Positions 27,372 through 36,020 of a stretch of 64,000 bases of DNA are shown here, one piece after another; within the stretch, counting starts at the first letter, position 1; every line of letters starts with the position of its first letter. The notes under the pieces are model-generated. The model was not told the origin of the DNA, searched no databases, and saw only the letters and a list, made by a program, of their open reading frames with translations. A program made the translations under genes and the position numbers. The stretch is from Erysipelotrichaceae bacterium. GTDB lineage: Bacteria > Bacillota_I > Bacilli_A > Erysipelotrichales > Erysipelotrichaceae. The stretch lies in contig JAFRQF010000011.1 in NCBI GenBank assembly GCA_017428765.1, positions 101,176 through 165,175 on the forward strand. Direction: 5' to 3'.

Positions 27372-30089
27372 TTAGTTTTCGTAACGTTTTCTGCGGATCA
27401 TCTTGCCGATCTCGAATGCCGGGAATGTCGTTAAGGCAAGGAAGACACAGATCATCAGTTCGTTGATCTGGAACGTACCTGCTTCGATCCCAAAGACATT
27501 GGATAAGCCCGGAACATAGATCGCTGATAAGGTGATGGCGACTGTGATCAGGACAGCACCCAATAACCACCAGTTGAAGTTCTTCAACATGCTGGCGGAG
27601 AAGATCGACTTGGTCTGCGAACGCATGTTGATCGCACAGCAGATCTCTGCGAAGTTGACTGTCAGGAAAGCCATAGCGATGGCATTTGCGCAATCCGGAG
27701 CACCGAAGAAGCCGGCGATCGTACCTCTTTCAAGGTGCAGACCGATGAAGTAAGCAGCCAGTTCGATGATCGCAAGGTAGATACCCTGCCATACCATGTC
27801 GACACCTGCGCCATTGGCGAAGATGCCGTCTTCCGAATTACGAGGCTTTCTGGTCATGACGTCGCCTTCCGCTTTTTCCATACCTAAGGCAAGACCCGGT
27901 AAGGAGTCAGTAACCATGTTGATCCAAAGCAGATGGACCGGGGTCAGAAGCGTGAAGTTGAGAAGTGATGCAACGAACATGATGATGACTTCACATAAGT
28001 TGGTCGATAACTGGAACTGGATGACCTTGCAGACGTTGTCGTAGATCTTTCTTCCTTCTTCGACCGCATTGACGATCGTAGCGAAGTTATCATCTGCCAG
28101 GACCATATCCGCAACAGACTTGGTGACATCCGTTCCGGTGATGCCCATACCGATACCGATATCGGCAGCTTTGATGGAAGGTGCATCGTTGACACCGTCG
28201 CCTGTCATGGCAGTGACTTTGCCAAGTGCTTTCCAGGCATTGACGATCCTTGTCTTGTGTTCCGGCTGAACACGTGCATAGACACGGTATTTCTGAACGA
28301 CTTCCTTCATTTCCTCATCGGAATACTTGTCGAGTTCGTGACCTTCGATGGCCTCTTCTTCGTTTTCGATGATGCCTAAGTCTTTACCGATCGCAACAGC
28401 AGTATCCTTATGGTCGCCGGTGATCATGATCGGACGGATGCCGGCAGAACGGCACTGTTTGATCGCTTCATAGACTTCCTGACGGCAAGGGTCGATCATG
28501 CCGACGATACCGATGAACACAAGATCAAATTCAAGATCTTCCGGTTCAAGGGATGAAGGCATCTTGTCATATTTCTTATACGCCGCACACAGGACACGAA
28601 GTGCCTTGGAGGCGAATTCCTTGTTCTTATCAAGGATCTTTTTCTTGAGAGCATCCGTCATCTTGATCTCGCCCTGTTCGGTGAGATACTTCGTACATCT
28701 GTCGAGCATGACATCCAGAGCACCCTTGGTGTATTGGATGTAGCCGCCTTCGTACGGATGGATGGTGGACATCATCTTACGGTTGGAATCGAATGGTGCC
28801 TCACCTACTCTTTCGAATTTTTCTTTCAGTTCATATTTCGGCAGACCGATCGAATTGGCATAGTTGACAAGCGCCGCTTCCGTCGGTTCACCGGTCGAAC
28901 TGGTCTCGCCCGGTTTGATCTCGGCATCGGAACAAAGCGCCATAGCCGTAGCAAGAAGGTTCCTGTCGGCGGTGAATTCATCGACGACCGTCATCTTGTT
29001 CTGGGTGAGCGTACCGGTCTTATCGGAACAGATGATGTTGGTGCATCCCAGTGTTTCAACAGCCGTCAGCTTACGGATGAGAGCCTGGCGTTTCGCCATG
29101 GCAGAGACACCGATCGAAAGGATGATGGTGACGACTGCCGGAAGACCTTCCGGAATGGCGGCAACAGCCAAAGCGATCGCAGCGATGAATGTGTCGAGCA
29201 TCGTGCTTCCGAGAAGTTTCATAGAGAAGCCTTCATCAGAGACCAGTATCGTTTCAACGACACCTACCGCAAAGACGATGACACAGATCCAGATGACCAG
29301 TTTGGTAAGGAAAGCGGAAAGTTCCGACATCTTCTTCTGTAAAGGTGTTAGTTCCTTTTCGGCAAGCGTCAGAGCATCGGCGATCTTGCCCATTTCCGTA
29401 TCCATGCCTGTAGCAACGACCACTGCCGTGCCACGGCCATATACGACGGTCGAACCGTTATATAACATGTTTTTACGATCGCCCAATGCGACATCTTCTC
29501 TGCCTTCACAGAGCATCAGGATGTCGATGACCTTGTTGACCGGAACGGATTCGCCAGTCAGAGCTGCTTCTTCCGCTTTCAGGGAATGGGATTCGATGAT
29601 CCTGCAGTCTGCCGGTACCGTATCGCCGGCTTCATAGATGATCACATCACCGACGACGATGTCTTCGGATTTGACGACCTTTACTTCTCCGTCCCTGAGG
29701 ACCTTGGAAGTGGAAGCCGTCATCTGCATCAGAGCTTCCATGGCACCTTCGGCCTTGGATTCCTGAATGAGAGACATGATGGTATTGATGACGACGACCG
29801 CCATGATGACGATGACATCCGCAAACTCCGAGAGCTTGAATCCTTCTGACATCTGTAAGACGTTGACCAGCGCCTGAATCGCTGCCGCGACCAGCAGCAT
29901 GATGATCATCGGGTCAGAGATCGAATCTAGGAATCTCTTCCACATCGGAGTCTTTTCTGCTTCTTTCAGTTTGTTTTTGCCGTATTTCTCAAGTCTGGAT
30001 GAAGCTTCCGCCTGAGTGAGACCTTTTTCGGAAGTTTCAAAGTCCTTGTATACTTCCCCGATCTCCTGCAAATAATACTTTTTCTCCAT
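27372..30089 (-). CDS. P2-type cation-transporting ATPase, probable Mn2+/Ca2+ exporter
   Basis: A membrane pump of 905 residues. It has LTGES (177-181), the metal-site helix AIPEGLPA (about 311-318), the phosphorylated Asp356 in SDKTGTLTQNK, the TGDGVNDAPS hinge and a sixth-helix pattern WINMVTDSLPGLALG. The layout is that of SERCA/PMCA-like P2 ATPases. A yybP-ykoY (manganese) riboswitch lies in its leader, so the physiological substrate is likely Mn2+, possibly with Ca2+. The SD AGAAGGAG precedes the ATG. Substrate from sequence alone remains ambiguous. Confidence 0.9.
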   Translation of the reverse strand: MEKKYYLQEIGEVYKDFETSEKGLTQAEASSRLEKYGKNKLKEAEKTPMWKRFLDSISDPMIIMLLVAAAIQALVNVLQMSEGFKLSEFADVIVIMAVVVINTIMSLIQESKAEGAMEALMQMTASTSKVLRDGEVKVVKSEDIVVGDVIIYEAGDTVPADCRIIESHSLKAEEAALTGESVPVNKVIDILMLCEGREDVALGDRKNMLYNGSTVVYGRGTAVVVATGMDTEMGKIADALTLAEKELTPLQKKMSELSAFLTKLVIWICVIVFAVGVVETILVSDEGFSMKLLGSTMLDTFIAAIALAVAAIPEGLPAVVTIILSIGVSAMAKRQALIRKLTAVETLGCTNIICSDKTGTLTQNKMTVVDEFTADRNLLATAMALCSDAEIKPGETSSTGEPTEAALVNYANSIGLPKYELKEKFERVGEAPFDSNRKMMSTIHPYEGGYIQYTKGALDVMLDRCTKYLTEQGEIKMTDALKKKILDKNKEFASKALRVLCAAYKKYDKMPSSLEPEDLEFDLVFIGIVGMIDPCRQEVYEAIKQCRSAGIRPIMITGDHKDTAVAIGKDLGIIENEEEAIEGHELDKYSDEEMKEVVQKYRVYARVQPEHKTRIVNAWKALGKVTAMTGDGVNDAPSIKAADIGIGMGITGTDVTKSVADMVLADDNFATIVNAVEEGRKIYDNVCKVIQFQLSTNLCEVIIMFVASLLNFTLLTPVHLLWINMVTDSLPGLALGMEKAEGDVMTRKPRNSEDGIFANGAGVDMVWQGIYLAIIELAAYFIGLHLERGTIAGFFGAPDCANAIAMAFLTVNFAEICCAINMRSQTKSIFSASMLKNFNWWLLGAVLITVAITLSAIYVPGLSNVFGIEAGTFQINELMICVFLALTTFPAFEIGKMIRRKRYEN

Positions 30090-30114
30090 TTTTCTCCTTC
30101 TTCTTAAAAAGAAA

Positions 30115-30147
30115 ACTCATGCACGCATGAGTCATAATCACTCATGC
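30115..30147 (-). promoter_or_regulatory. alternative hairpins of the riboswitch expression platform
   Basis: ACTCATGC-GT-GCATGAGT (30132-30115) followed by TTTTCTTTTT is a terminator. The overlapping GCATGAGT-GATTATG-ACTCATGC (30147-30125) uses its 5' arm and would act as antiterminator. The two hairpins cannot form together. Confidence 0.75.
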
Positions 30148-30149
30148 AT

Positions 30150-30255
30150 AACATAAAGTCATACATGAGTCTCGCTTATTAAGACAAACCAGGCTTTCGC
30201 CGAGATTGTTGGCTTGACACGCTGTATTGCGCAAGCTACTCCCTCACTGTTAACA
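30150..30255 (-). promoter_or_regulatory. yybP-ykoY (Mn2+) riboswitch aptamer
   Basis: On the minus strand GTGAGGGAGTAGC near the 5' side, GTCAAGCCAACA, ATCTCGG and the 3' GCGAGACTCATG match the yybP-ykoY pattern. TGAG and CTCA can close the P1 helix. Its position between a promoter and a metal P-type ATPase fits a known regulatory target of this class. It is expected to switch expression on with Mn2+ through the hairpins downstream. Confidence 0.85.
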
Positions 30256-30284
30256 ATCATACATGAAATAAGGCTTTTTTACAA
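30256..30284 (-). promoter_or_regulatory. promoter of the riboswitch-ATPase transcript
   Basis: TTGTAA (30284-30279), 17 bases, TATGAT (30261-30256). Confidence 0.6.
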
Positions 30285-30295
30285 TAATCAGCGGA

Positions 30296-30324
30296 TTTAC
30301 CGGCATGTAAAAATAAGGTAAAAT
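30296..30324 (+). promoter_or_regulatory. promoter of the radical SAM gene (predicted leaderless)
   Basis: TTTACC (30296-30301), 17 bases, TAAAAT (30319-30324), then CGACGT and ATG at 30331. No SD is present. Confidence 0.7.
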
Positions 30325-30330
30325 CGACGT

Positions 30331-31137
30331 ATGAAACGTGTCTATCTGGAGATCACCGATGCCTGCAATCTGCGCTGCCCTTTCTGTACCTATGACAAGG
30401 GCGATCATTTCATGTCTTTTGATGAGATCAAAGACTACATCGGCCAGATCAAAGCCTTCTGCGATTATATCTATCTGCATATCCTGGGTGAGCCTTTGCT
30501 TCATCCGGATCTGGAAAAGATACTCGATCTGCTCGATGAAAAACAGATGAAACTGCAGCTCGTCACAAACGGGACCCTTTTATACCGCTATCCCGATCTG
30601 CTCGATCATATGTGCCTGCGCAAGCTTTCGATCTCCCTACACAGCTACGATCATTCGGACAAAGACGAACGGTATTTCAAAGTCATCGATGATCTTATCG
30701 AAAACAGCAAAAACAAAGCCATCGAACTGCGTTTCTACAAGTCCGATTCTTTAAGCAAGACGCTTCGCGATTATAAAGATACGCTGATAAAGAACTATGG
30801 CTTACATGAGACGAAACGAAAGAACTCCTATCTTCTGAAAGATAAGATCTATCTCTATGAAGAAGAGATGTTCAACTGGCCGAAGATGTCCGATCCTTTC
30901 ATTTCCGATATGGGGACGTGTCATGGCGGTATCGATATGATCGCCATCAATCATGACGGCAAAGTAAGTCTCTGCTGCCTGGATCCGATCCCTTCCAATC
31001 TGATCGGTGACTTAAAAAAAGAAAGCCTCGCTCAGATACTAAAAAGCGAGACTTACAATAAGACGATCGAAGATCTTAAGAAACACAAGCTCGATATGGA
31101 ACTTTGCAAGAGGTGCACTTACCGACTGCGTTTCTGA
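30331..31137 (+). CDS. radical SAM protein with SPASM-like C terminus, function unknown
   Basis: A 268-residue radical SAM enzyme. The N-terminal ITDACNLRCPFCTYDKG provides Cys-x3-Cys-x2-Cys. LHILGEPLLHPDLEKILDLL is typical of the peptide- or RNA-modifying MoaA/PqqE-type branch. The C-terminal third has cysteines in TCHGG, SLCCLDP and LCKRCTYR, resembling an incomplete SPASM auxiliary-cluster region. No precursor peptide or obvious partner is next to it. It overlaps the SpoU-type gene tail to tail by 19 bases. I do not assign a substrate. Confidence 0.8.
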   Translation: MKRVYLEITDACNLRCPFCTYDKGDHFMSFDEIKDYIGQIKAFCDYIYLHILGEPLLHPDLEKILDLLDEKQMKLQLVTNGTLLYRYPDLLDHMCLRKLSISLHSYDHSDKDERYFKVIDDLIENSKNKAIELRFYKSDSLSKTLRDYKDTLIKNYGLHETKRKNSYLLKDKIYLYEEEMFNWPKMSDPFISDMGTCHGGIDMIAINHDGKVSLCCLDPIPSNLIGDLKKESLAQILKSETYNKTIEDLKKHKLDMELCKRCTYRLRF

Positions 31138-31820
31138 TCATAGGCTGCTTCCAGGATGATGGAAGAGCGTATGGATAAGGAGATCTCTTTCTTACAATCC
31201 TTCATAAGACAGATGCCATCGGCAAAGGAATCCAGACCATGGGGATCCTGGCTTATCAGCAAGCCGTACGGCTCCTTGAATTCCACTTCTTCAAGCTGAC
31301 TGTTTGAATTGGATACGAACGGATAGATATGAAAGCCTGCAAAGGCTTTTTCATATTCTTCAAGGGATGCATATCTGCCTAGACCGATATGGAACACGGA
31401 ACCCATCGAAGCCCTGATGCAGCGGGGATCGAAGATATCGATATCCGAATTTATCAGGATGATATCCTCAAAATCGAATGCGACGGCCGAGCGAAGTATC
31501 GTACCGAGTTCACCGAAATCATTGAATCCGTACAGAAGGACATGCCGCAAAGTCTTTACAGGTGATTCGGATTTTTCAAAGACACCGATGCAGTAACAGT
31601 TTTCCTTGACGGAGAGTTTTCGTATGACGTTTTCATCATAACGGTATGGGATATGATTCCTGTCACAAAGATCGATCAGAAGATCGAGCTGAGAATTCTT
31701 GTTTGCTTTGGCCGAAAGCACGACTTCCCTGACCTTATCCGGTTTATGAAGCAGCGCTTCGATCGTCAGGGACATTCCCAGAGAATAGGAATGATCCATG
31801 TCTTTTGTGTATTTATCCAT
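31119..31820 (-). CDS. TrmH/SpoU family RNA methyltransferase
   Basis: A SAM-dependent RNA methyltransferase of the SPOUT fold, likely modifying rRNA or tRNA ribose. The 233 residues have motif 1 NDFGELGTILRSAVAFDF, motif 2 IRASMGSVFHIGLGRY and a C-terminal motif 3 around LSIRSSIILEAAYDQ that departs from the usual NVSVA form. A short N-terminal substrate-binding region precedes it. It overlaps the upstream FAD oxidoreductase by eight bases. The specific target is not identifiable. Confidence 0.8.
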   Translation of the reverse strand: MDKYTKDMDHSYSLGMSLTIEALLHKPDKVREVVLSAKANKNSQLDLLIDLCDRNHIPYRYDENVIRKLSVKENCYCIGVFEKSESPVKTLRHVLLYGFNDFGELGTILRSAVAFDFEDIILINSDIDIFDPRCIRASMGSVFHIGLGRYASLEEYEKAFAGFHIYPFVSNSNSQLEEVEFKEPYGLLISQDPHGLDSFADGICLMKDCKKEISLSIRSSIILEAAYDQKRSR

Positions 31821-33327
31821 GATTCAATATTAGCTCATTGGCGATCCGTATGCCATCCAAAGCGCAGGACATGATGCCTCCCCCATATCCCGCACCTTCT
31901 CCCATCGGATAAAGGCCCGGTGTGTTGATCGATTGGAAGTGTTCATTCCGCAGGATGCGTATCGGGCAGGAAGAACGGGTCTCCGGACCGACCATGATCC
32001 CTTTTTCAATGAATCCGGGGATCTTGCGATCGAAATCCAGGAAAGCCTGTTTCAGGATATCGCAGTCTTTTTCTGAAAAGAAATCGTTGAAATCATGCAG
32101 AACAGTTCCCAAAGGATAGGTCGAATCAAAGATCAGGGGATTTGATTCACCTTTCATGAAGTCAGCGATGTTCTGCGAAAGAGCCTTATATGAAGAAGAT
32201 ATCGCAAATGCCTTGTGTTCAAGATCATGAAGGAAAGCATAGCCGTCTTCGAATTCTTCCTTGAAGACCTGGATCAGGATGGCTGAATTGGCAACGCCAG
32301 AATCTCTTGCGGCATAGGACATGCCGTTGGTGACGATCGTATCCTCATCGCTCATCGCCGGAATGACGAAACCCCCGGGACACATGCAGAAAGAATAGAC
32401 ACCTTTTTCGCCTTTATAACGCAGGAAGTATTCGTTGGCAGCTTCGATGATGGAATTTGTCTGTCTGGCATCGATGAAGGACTGCGGATGTTCGACACGG
32501 AAACCGATCGAAATGTCTTTGTTTTCGATATGTACGCCCTTTTCCTTCAGCATCTTCACGCTTTCATATGCCGAATGGCCAAGACCGATCGCCAGAAGAT
32601 CGCAAAGATATTTTCCTTTTTCCGTCCGTATCCCGACGATCTTTCTTCCTTCATCAAGAAGGATCTCCTTCATTTCTTCTTCAAAATGGAATTCGACGCC
32701 TTTTTGTGCCATATCATCGGTAATCGAGGAAATGATCTTTCGTATCTCATCGGTTCCGATGTGGGCATGATTCTCATAGCGGATCTTTTGATCGGCTCCA
32801 TGTTTTACGAAGATGTCCAGGATATAATCGATGTATTTGTCTTTGATGCGGGTCGTCAGTTTTGCATCGGAAAACGTACCGGCACCGCCTTCCCCGAACT
32901 GTACATTGGAGGAAGTATTCAAGATACCGGTCTCAAAGAAACGTTTTACGTCGGCCTCCCTGTCCTTGATCCGTTTTCCTTTCTCAAAGACCAGGACTTT
33001 GAATCCCGCTTCCATCAGACGGTATGCCGCAAAGATGCCGCTTGGCCCGTATCCTGCAACGATGATCGTCTTATCGCGTTTTTCGTACTTTGGATGCAGG
33101 TCTTCCGGAACATAGATACTTACATCTTTTGACAGCAGATGTTTGCCTTCTTCCGTCTCTACGATCAGTGAATAGACATAAAAAGGCTCTTTTCTGGCAT
33201 CCAAAGAGCGTTTTCTGATCTCAAAACTTTTGATTTTATGATGCAGCTTCTTCTCAACACCGGCCTTGATATCAGCCTCACTATGTTCGATCGGAACCTT
33301 GACCTGATTGACTAACAGTTTGATCAT
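31813..33327 (-). CDS. FAD-dependent oxidoreductase (COG2509 type), long form
   Basis: A predicted flavoprotein dehydrogenase of unknown substrate. An N-terminal extension of about 85 residues precedes the Rossmann motif VAGYGPSGIFAAYRLMEAG. Then come VQFGEGGAGTFSDAKLTTRI, a central domain with GLGHSAYE and SFCMCPGG, and a C-terminal FAD segment GLYPMGEGAGYGGGIMSCALDG. It has 504 residues. It overlaps tetR by four bases and the SpoU gene by eight, so the three are probably one operon. A shorter paralogue is at 54469. Confidence 0.85.
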   Translation of the reverse strand: MIKLLVNQVKVPIEHSEADIKAGVEKKLHHKIKSFEIRKRSLDARKEPFYVYSLIVETEEGKHLLSKDVSIYVPEDLHPKYEKRDKTIIVAGYGPSGIFAAYRLMEAGFKVLVFEKGKRIKDREADVKRFFETGILNTSSNVQFGEGGAGTFSDAKLTTRIKDKYIDYILDIFVKHGADQKIRYENHAHIGTDEIRKIISSITDDMAQKGVEFHFEEEMKEILLDEGRKIVGIRTEKGKYLCDLLAIGLGHSAYESVKMLKEKGVHIENKDISIGFRVEHPQSFIDARQTNSIIEAANEYFLRYKGEKGVYSFCMCPGGFVIPAMSDEDTIVTNGMSYAARDSGVANSAILIQVFKEEFEDGYAFLHDLEHKAFAISSSYKALSQNIADFMKGESNPLIFDSTYPLGTVLHDFNDFFSEKDCDILKQAFLDFDRKIPGFIEKGIMVGPETRSSCPIRILRNEHFQSINTPGLYPMGEGAGYGGGIMSCALDGIRIANELILNHG

Positions 33328-33944
33328 CTTAAAGAATTATCATCCAGGACCATACGGAAGAAAGAATTCAGATAGTTGCGTACGAGTTTCAGCAGAACGA
33401 TAGTATCCAGTTCATTATTTGCGAACAGATGGCAAAGACCTTCATAGATCGCGCAGGCATAGGCATCCGAAAGAAGATCGATCTGTTTCTTCCGATCACT
33501 TAAGGAATAACTCTGGCCGATCAGATCTCTGATCGTATCTTTGAACCATTCTTTCAGCTTTGCGGAAGAAGCCTCATCCTTCAAAAGGATATTGAACGAT
33601 ACCCCTTTGGCTTCATATAGCTTACAAAGCCTAACGGAAAGCTCATCCACCATATTCTTCAATTGGATCGGGTCAGACTTCATCTCAAAGACCCTCGGTT
33701 CCTTGGAAAGCCGTTCCACTTTCAGGGAATTCAATAGATCCGAGATATCATCACAGGTCTCTGCCACGATGTATTTGTTGAGTTCTTCTTTGTTTTCAAA
33801 ATAACGGTAGATGTTGCCTACCGTGATGTTTGCTTTGGCAGCGATACTACGCATCGAAGCATCTTCAAAACCCTTTTCCAAAAATTCTTTCTTGGCTGCT
33901 TCAATGATCGCTCTTCTGGTCTCGTCTTTCAGTTTCTGTGCCAT
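33324..33944 (-). CDS. TetR family transcriptional regulator
   Basis: A 206-residue repressor. The N-terminal helix-turn-helix is ASMRSIAAKANITVGNIYRYFENKEELNKYI, split here by position at about residues 28-58, with a variable helical ligand domain behind it. The ATG at 33944 is preferred; upstream codons run through the promoter. A palindrome TAAAC-N4-GTTTA at 33950-33963 between -10 and start suggests autorepression. It is first in tetR-oxidoreductase-SpoU, so the oxidoreductase may be under its control. The ligand is unknown. Confidence 0.88.
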   Translation of the reverse strand: MAQKLKDETRRAIIEAAKKEFLEKGFEDASMRSIAAKANITVGNIYRYFENKEELNKYIVAETCDDISDLLNSLKVERLSKEPRVFEMKSDPIQLKNMVDELSVRLCKLYEAKGVSFNILLKDEASSAKLKEWFKDTIRDLIGQSYSLSDRKKQIDLLSDAYACAIYEGLCHLFANNELDTIVLLKLVRNYLNSFFRMVLDDNSLR

Positions 33945-33949
33945 ATTAG

Positions 33950-33963
33950 TAAACTTATGTTTA
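33950..33963. promoter_or_regulatory. palindromic candidate operator for the TetR protein
   Basis: TAAAC-TTAT-GTTTA is a perfect 5-bp inverted repeat between the -10 and the tetR ATG. Confidence 0.45.
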
Positions 33964-33967
33964 TTTA

Positions 33968-33976
33968 ATTGTAACA
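33968..33976 (-). promoter_or_regulatory. extended -10 promoter of tetR operon
   Basis: TG-T-TACAAT with the hexamer at 33973-33968. No -35 is evident. Confidence 0.5.
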
Positions 33977-33990
33977 CAGATTAAAAACAT

Positions 33991-34015
33991 AAAGAAAAGC
34001 AGGCCGCCCTGCTTT
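33991..34015 (-). terminator. terminator of rpsO
   Basis: AAAGCAGG-GCGG-CCTGCTTT followed by TCTTT, seven bases after the rpsO stop. Confidence 0.8.
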
Positions 34016-34022
34016 GGAAATC

Positions 34023-34289
34023 TTATTTTCTTAAACCTAACTTCGAAACGAGATCTCTGTATCTGTTGACATCTTTTCTCTTGAGGTATTCCAGTAAGTT
34101 TCTTCTCTTACCGACCATCATGAGCAGACCTCTGTTGGAATGGAAGTCTTTCTTGTTGGACTGCATATGAACAGTCAGCTTGTTGATGGTAGCAGTCAGT
34201 AATGCGACCTGGACTTCAGCAGAACCTGTGTCCCCTTCGAATCTTGCGTAGTCTTTGACGATCTGCGCCTTTTCAGCTTTTGATAACAT
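34023..34289 (-). CDS. rpsO: 30S ribosomal protein S15
   Basis: S15 is a primary 16S rRNA-binding protein. The 88 residues have the family pattern [35 protein letters not shown] (noted in parts: [12 protein letters not shown] and [17 protein letters not shown]). The start MLSKAEKAQ at 34289 follows AAGGAG; longer frames are rejected because they read through the leader. A 75-base leader that can fold into a hairpin may provide autoregulation. A terminator follows. Confidence 0.97.
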   Translation of the reverse strand: MLSKAEKAQIVKDYARFEGDTGSAEVQVALLTATINKLTVHMQSNKKDFHSNRGLLMMVGKRRNLLEYLKRKDVNRYRDLVSKLGLRK

Positions 34290-34364
34290 TTCTTTTTCTC
34301 CTTTATTTCTTTTCGATTGTAACCGTGTATAGATCCGGAGTAGGTCTAAACTCAGCAACAATGC
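34290..34364 (-). promoter_or_regulatory. rpsO mRNA leader, possible S15 autoregulatory structure
   Basis: The leader between the predicted start and the ATG contains TAGACC-TACTCC-GG-A-TCTA, a hairpin with a one-base bulge. The SD AAGGAG follows. S15 autoregulation through its leader is known in other bacteria; similarity to a specific leader class was not recognised. Confidence 0.35.
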
Positions 34365-34370
34365 CTAATT

Positions 34371-34399
34371 AATATACCATGGACAGGATCGCTTTTCAA
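34371..34399 (-). promoter_or_regulatory. promoter of rpsO
   Basis: TTGAAA (34399-34394), 17 bases, TATATT (34376-34371). Confidence 0.7.
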
Positions 34400-34427
34400 G
34401 CGCAAAAGCCCTATTCCTTCGCTGTTT

Positions 34428-35927
34428 TTACGCTTTTTCGCTCCTGGAACGGCCGAAGGTCTTCGTATACAAAGCGATCTTTTTCGCAAGCTTTGCGTCC
34501 GCTTCCCCGCTTAAAAGACGCCATTTCCAGTTGTTCAGCGTTCCCGGTGCATTGATGGTGGCCTCTTTGCCAAGACCCAGGTAATCCTGCATCTGGCAGA
34601 TGAACAGATATGCGTGGGAAGCCATGCCGCCTCGTATGAAGCCGTAGTTGTAGCCTTCCTCTTTATTGAGACCGAAATAACGCTTCGCCAGAGCCAGGTC
34701 TTTCGCCTTGGCTTCCTTGAGCCAGCCCATGACCGGAACATTATCGTGCGTTGCGATGTAGCAGACACAGTTCTTATCCTGATTGTGCGGAGAATGGGAA
34801 GACATGCCGTCAGGATCCAACGAGAATTCCAGGACGCGCATGCCCGGGAATGTCGATTCTTTCAACAGTTCGATGAGACCCGGAGAAGATTCGCCGAGAT
34901 CTTCGGCAATGAATTCGATATTGGAGAACCAGTCGCGAAGCACACCGACAAAACCGATGCCCGGACCTTTCTCCCAATGACCGTTCTTGGCTGTCTTTTC
35001 TCCATATGGGACCGCCCAGTATTCCGCAAAACCGCGGAAATGGTCGATACGGATCACATCGAAGAAAGCGGAAACCCCGGCGATGCGGTCGATCCACCAC
35101 TTATATCCGGTCGACTTCATATAGTTCCAGTCATACAAAGGATTGCCCCAGAGCTGTCCGTCTTTGGAGAAATAATCCGGCGGTACGCCTGCGACATCTT
35201 CCGGAACCTTGGTGTTCTCATTGAGCTGGAACTGTTTGGAATCGCACCATACATCGCAAGAATCCATCGCCACATAGATCGGCAAATCACCGATGATCTT
35301 TATGCCGTTAAGATTTGCGTATTCCTTCAGCTTTACGAACTGTTTGAAGAACAGATACTGGATAAAAGAATAGAATCCGATATCCTCTTTCAGTCTTTCC
35401 GAATACATGCAGACCGCTTCCGGCTTATGCTGGCGGATGAGAGGATCGGGCCATTCAAGCCAGGATGCCATATTGAAATGCTTCTTCACCGCCATGAATA
35501 AGGCATAATCTTCAAGCCAGCCTTTATTTTTATTCACGAAATCCTTGAATTCTTTCGCATAGAGATCTTTCCCTTTTTCATACGCCTTACGCAGAATAAG
35601 GAAACGTGTTTCATAAAGATGTCCGTAGTCGATATAACGATCATCTTTCACTTTGAGTTCTTTCAGATCGCTTTTTTCCAGCAGATGATCTTCCACAAGC
35701 AGATCCGGATCGATGAAATACGGATTTCCTGCAAAAGAAGAAAACGACTGGTATGGCGAATCGCCGTAGCTTGTCGGACCGATCGGCAATACCTGCCAGT
35801 AGGTCTGATCCGCTTTCACGAGAAAATCGACAAATCGGTATGCTTCCTTGCCTAAGGTCCCGATGCCGTATTTTGACGGCAGTGAGAATATCGGCAAAAG
35901 GATACCGGCACTTCTAGTTCTTGACAT
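34428..35927 (-). CDS. malQ: 4-alpha-glucanotransferase (amylomaltase)
   Basis: MalQ (GH77) disproportionates malto-oligosaccharides, releasing glucose. The 499 residues start MSRTRSAGILLPIFSLPSKY, a typical MalQ N terminus. The catalytic segments are VIRIDHFRGF (nucleophile Asp), FIAEDLG (acid/base Glu) and CYIATHDNVPVMGW. The SD AAAGGGG is good. It is divergent from the amylase gene and next to the malto-oligosaccharide transporter, so the job is cytosolic processing of imported maltodextrin before the phosphorylase at 46879. Confidence 0.95.
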   Translation of the reverse strand: MSRTRSAGILLPIFSLPSKYGIGTLGKEAYRFVDFLVKADQTYWQVLPIGPTSYGDSPYQSFSSFAGNPYFIDPDLLVEDHLLEKSDLKELKVKDDRYIDYGHLYETRFLILRKAYEKGKDLYAKEFKDFVNKNKGWLEDYALFMAVKKHFNMASWLEWPDPLIRQHKPEAVCMYSERLKEDIGFYSFIQYLFFKQFVKLKEYANLNGIKIIGDLPIYVAMDSCDVWCDSKQFQLNENTKVPEDVAGVPPDYFSKDGQLWGNPLYDWNYMKSTGYKWWIDRIAGVSAFFDVIRIDHFRGFAEYWAVPYGEKTAKNGHWEKGPGIGFVGVLRDWFSNIEFIAEDLGESSPGLIELLKESTFPGMRVLEFSLDPDGMSSHSPHNQDKNCVCYIATHDNVPVMGWLKEAKAKDLALAKRYFGLNKEEGYNYGFIRGGMASHAYLFICQMQDYLGLGKEATINAPGTLNNWKWRLLSGEADAKLAKKIALYTKTFGRSRSEKA

Positions 35928-36020
35928 ATAATACCCCTTTAAAAATATCTACATTTATTCTAACGCAAAAGTTAAAATAGAATTAAATATTAAACAAAGA
36001 ATCAACGGAGGTATAAGGCA

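Noticed and set aside
34614..35501. 295-codon open frame opposite malQ
   Set aside because: A shadow frame; malQ has all its catalytic motifs on the minus strand.
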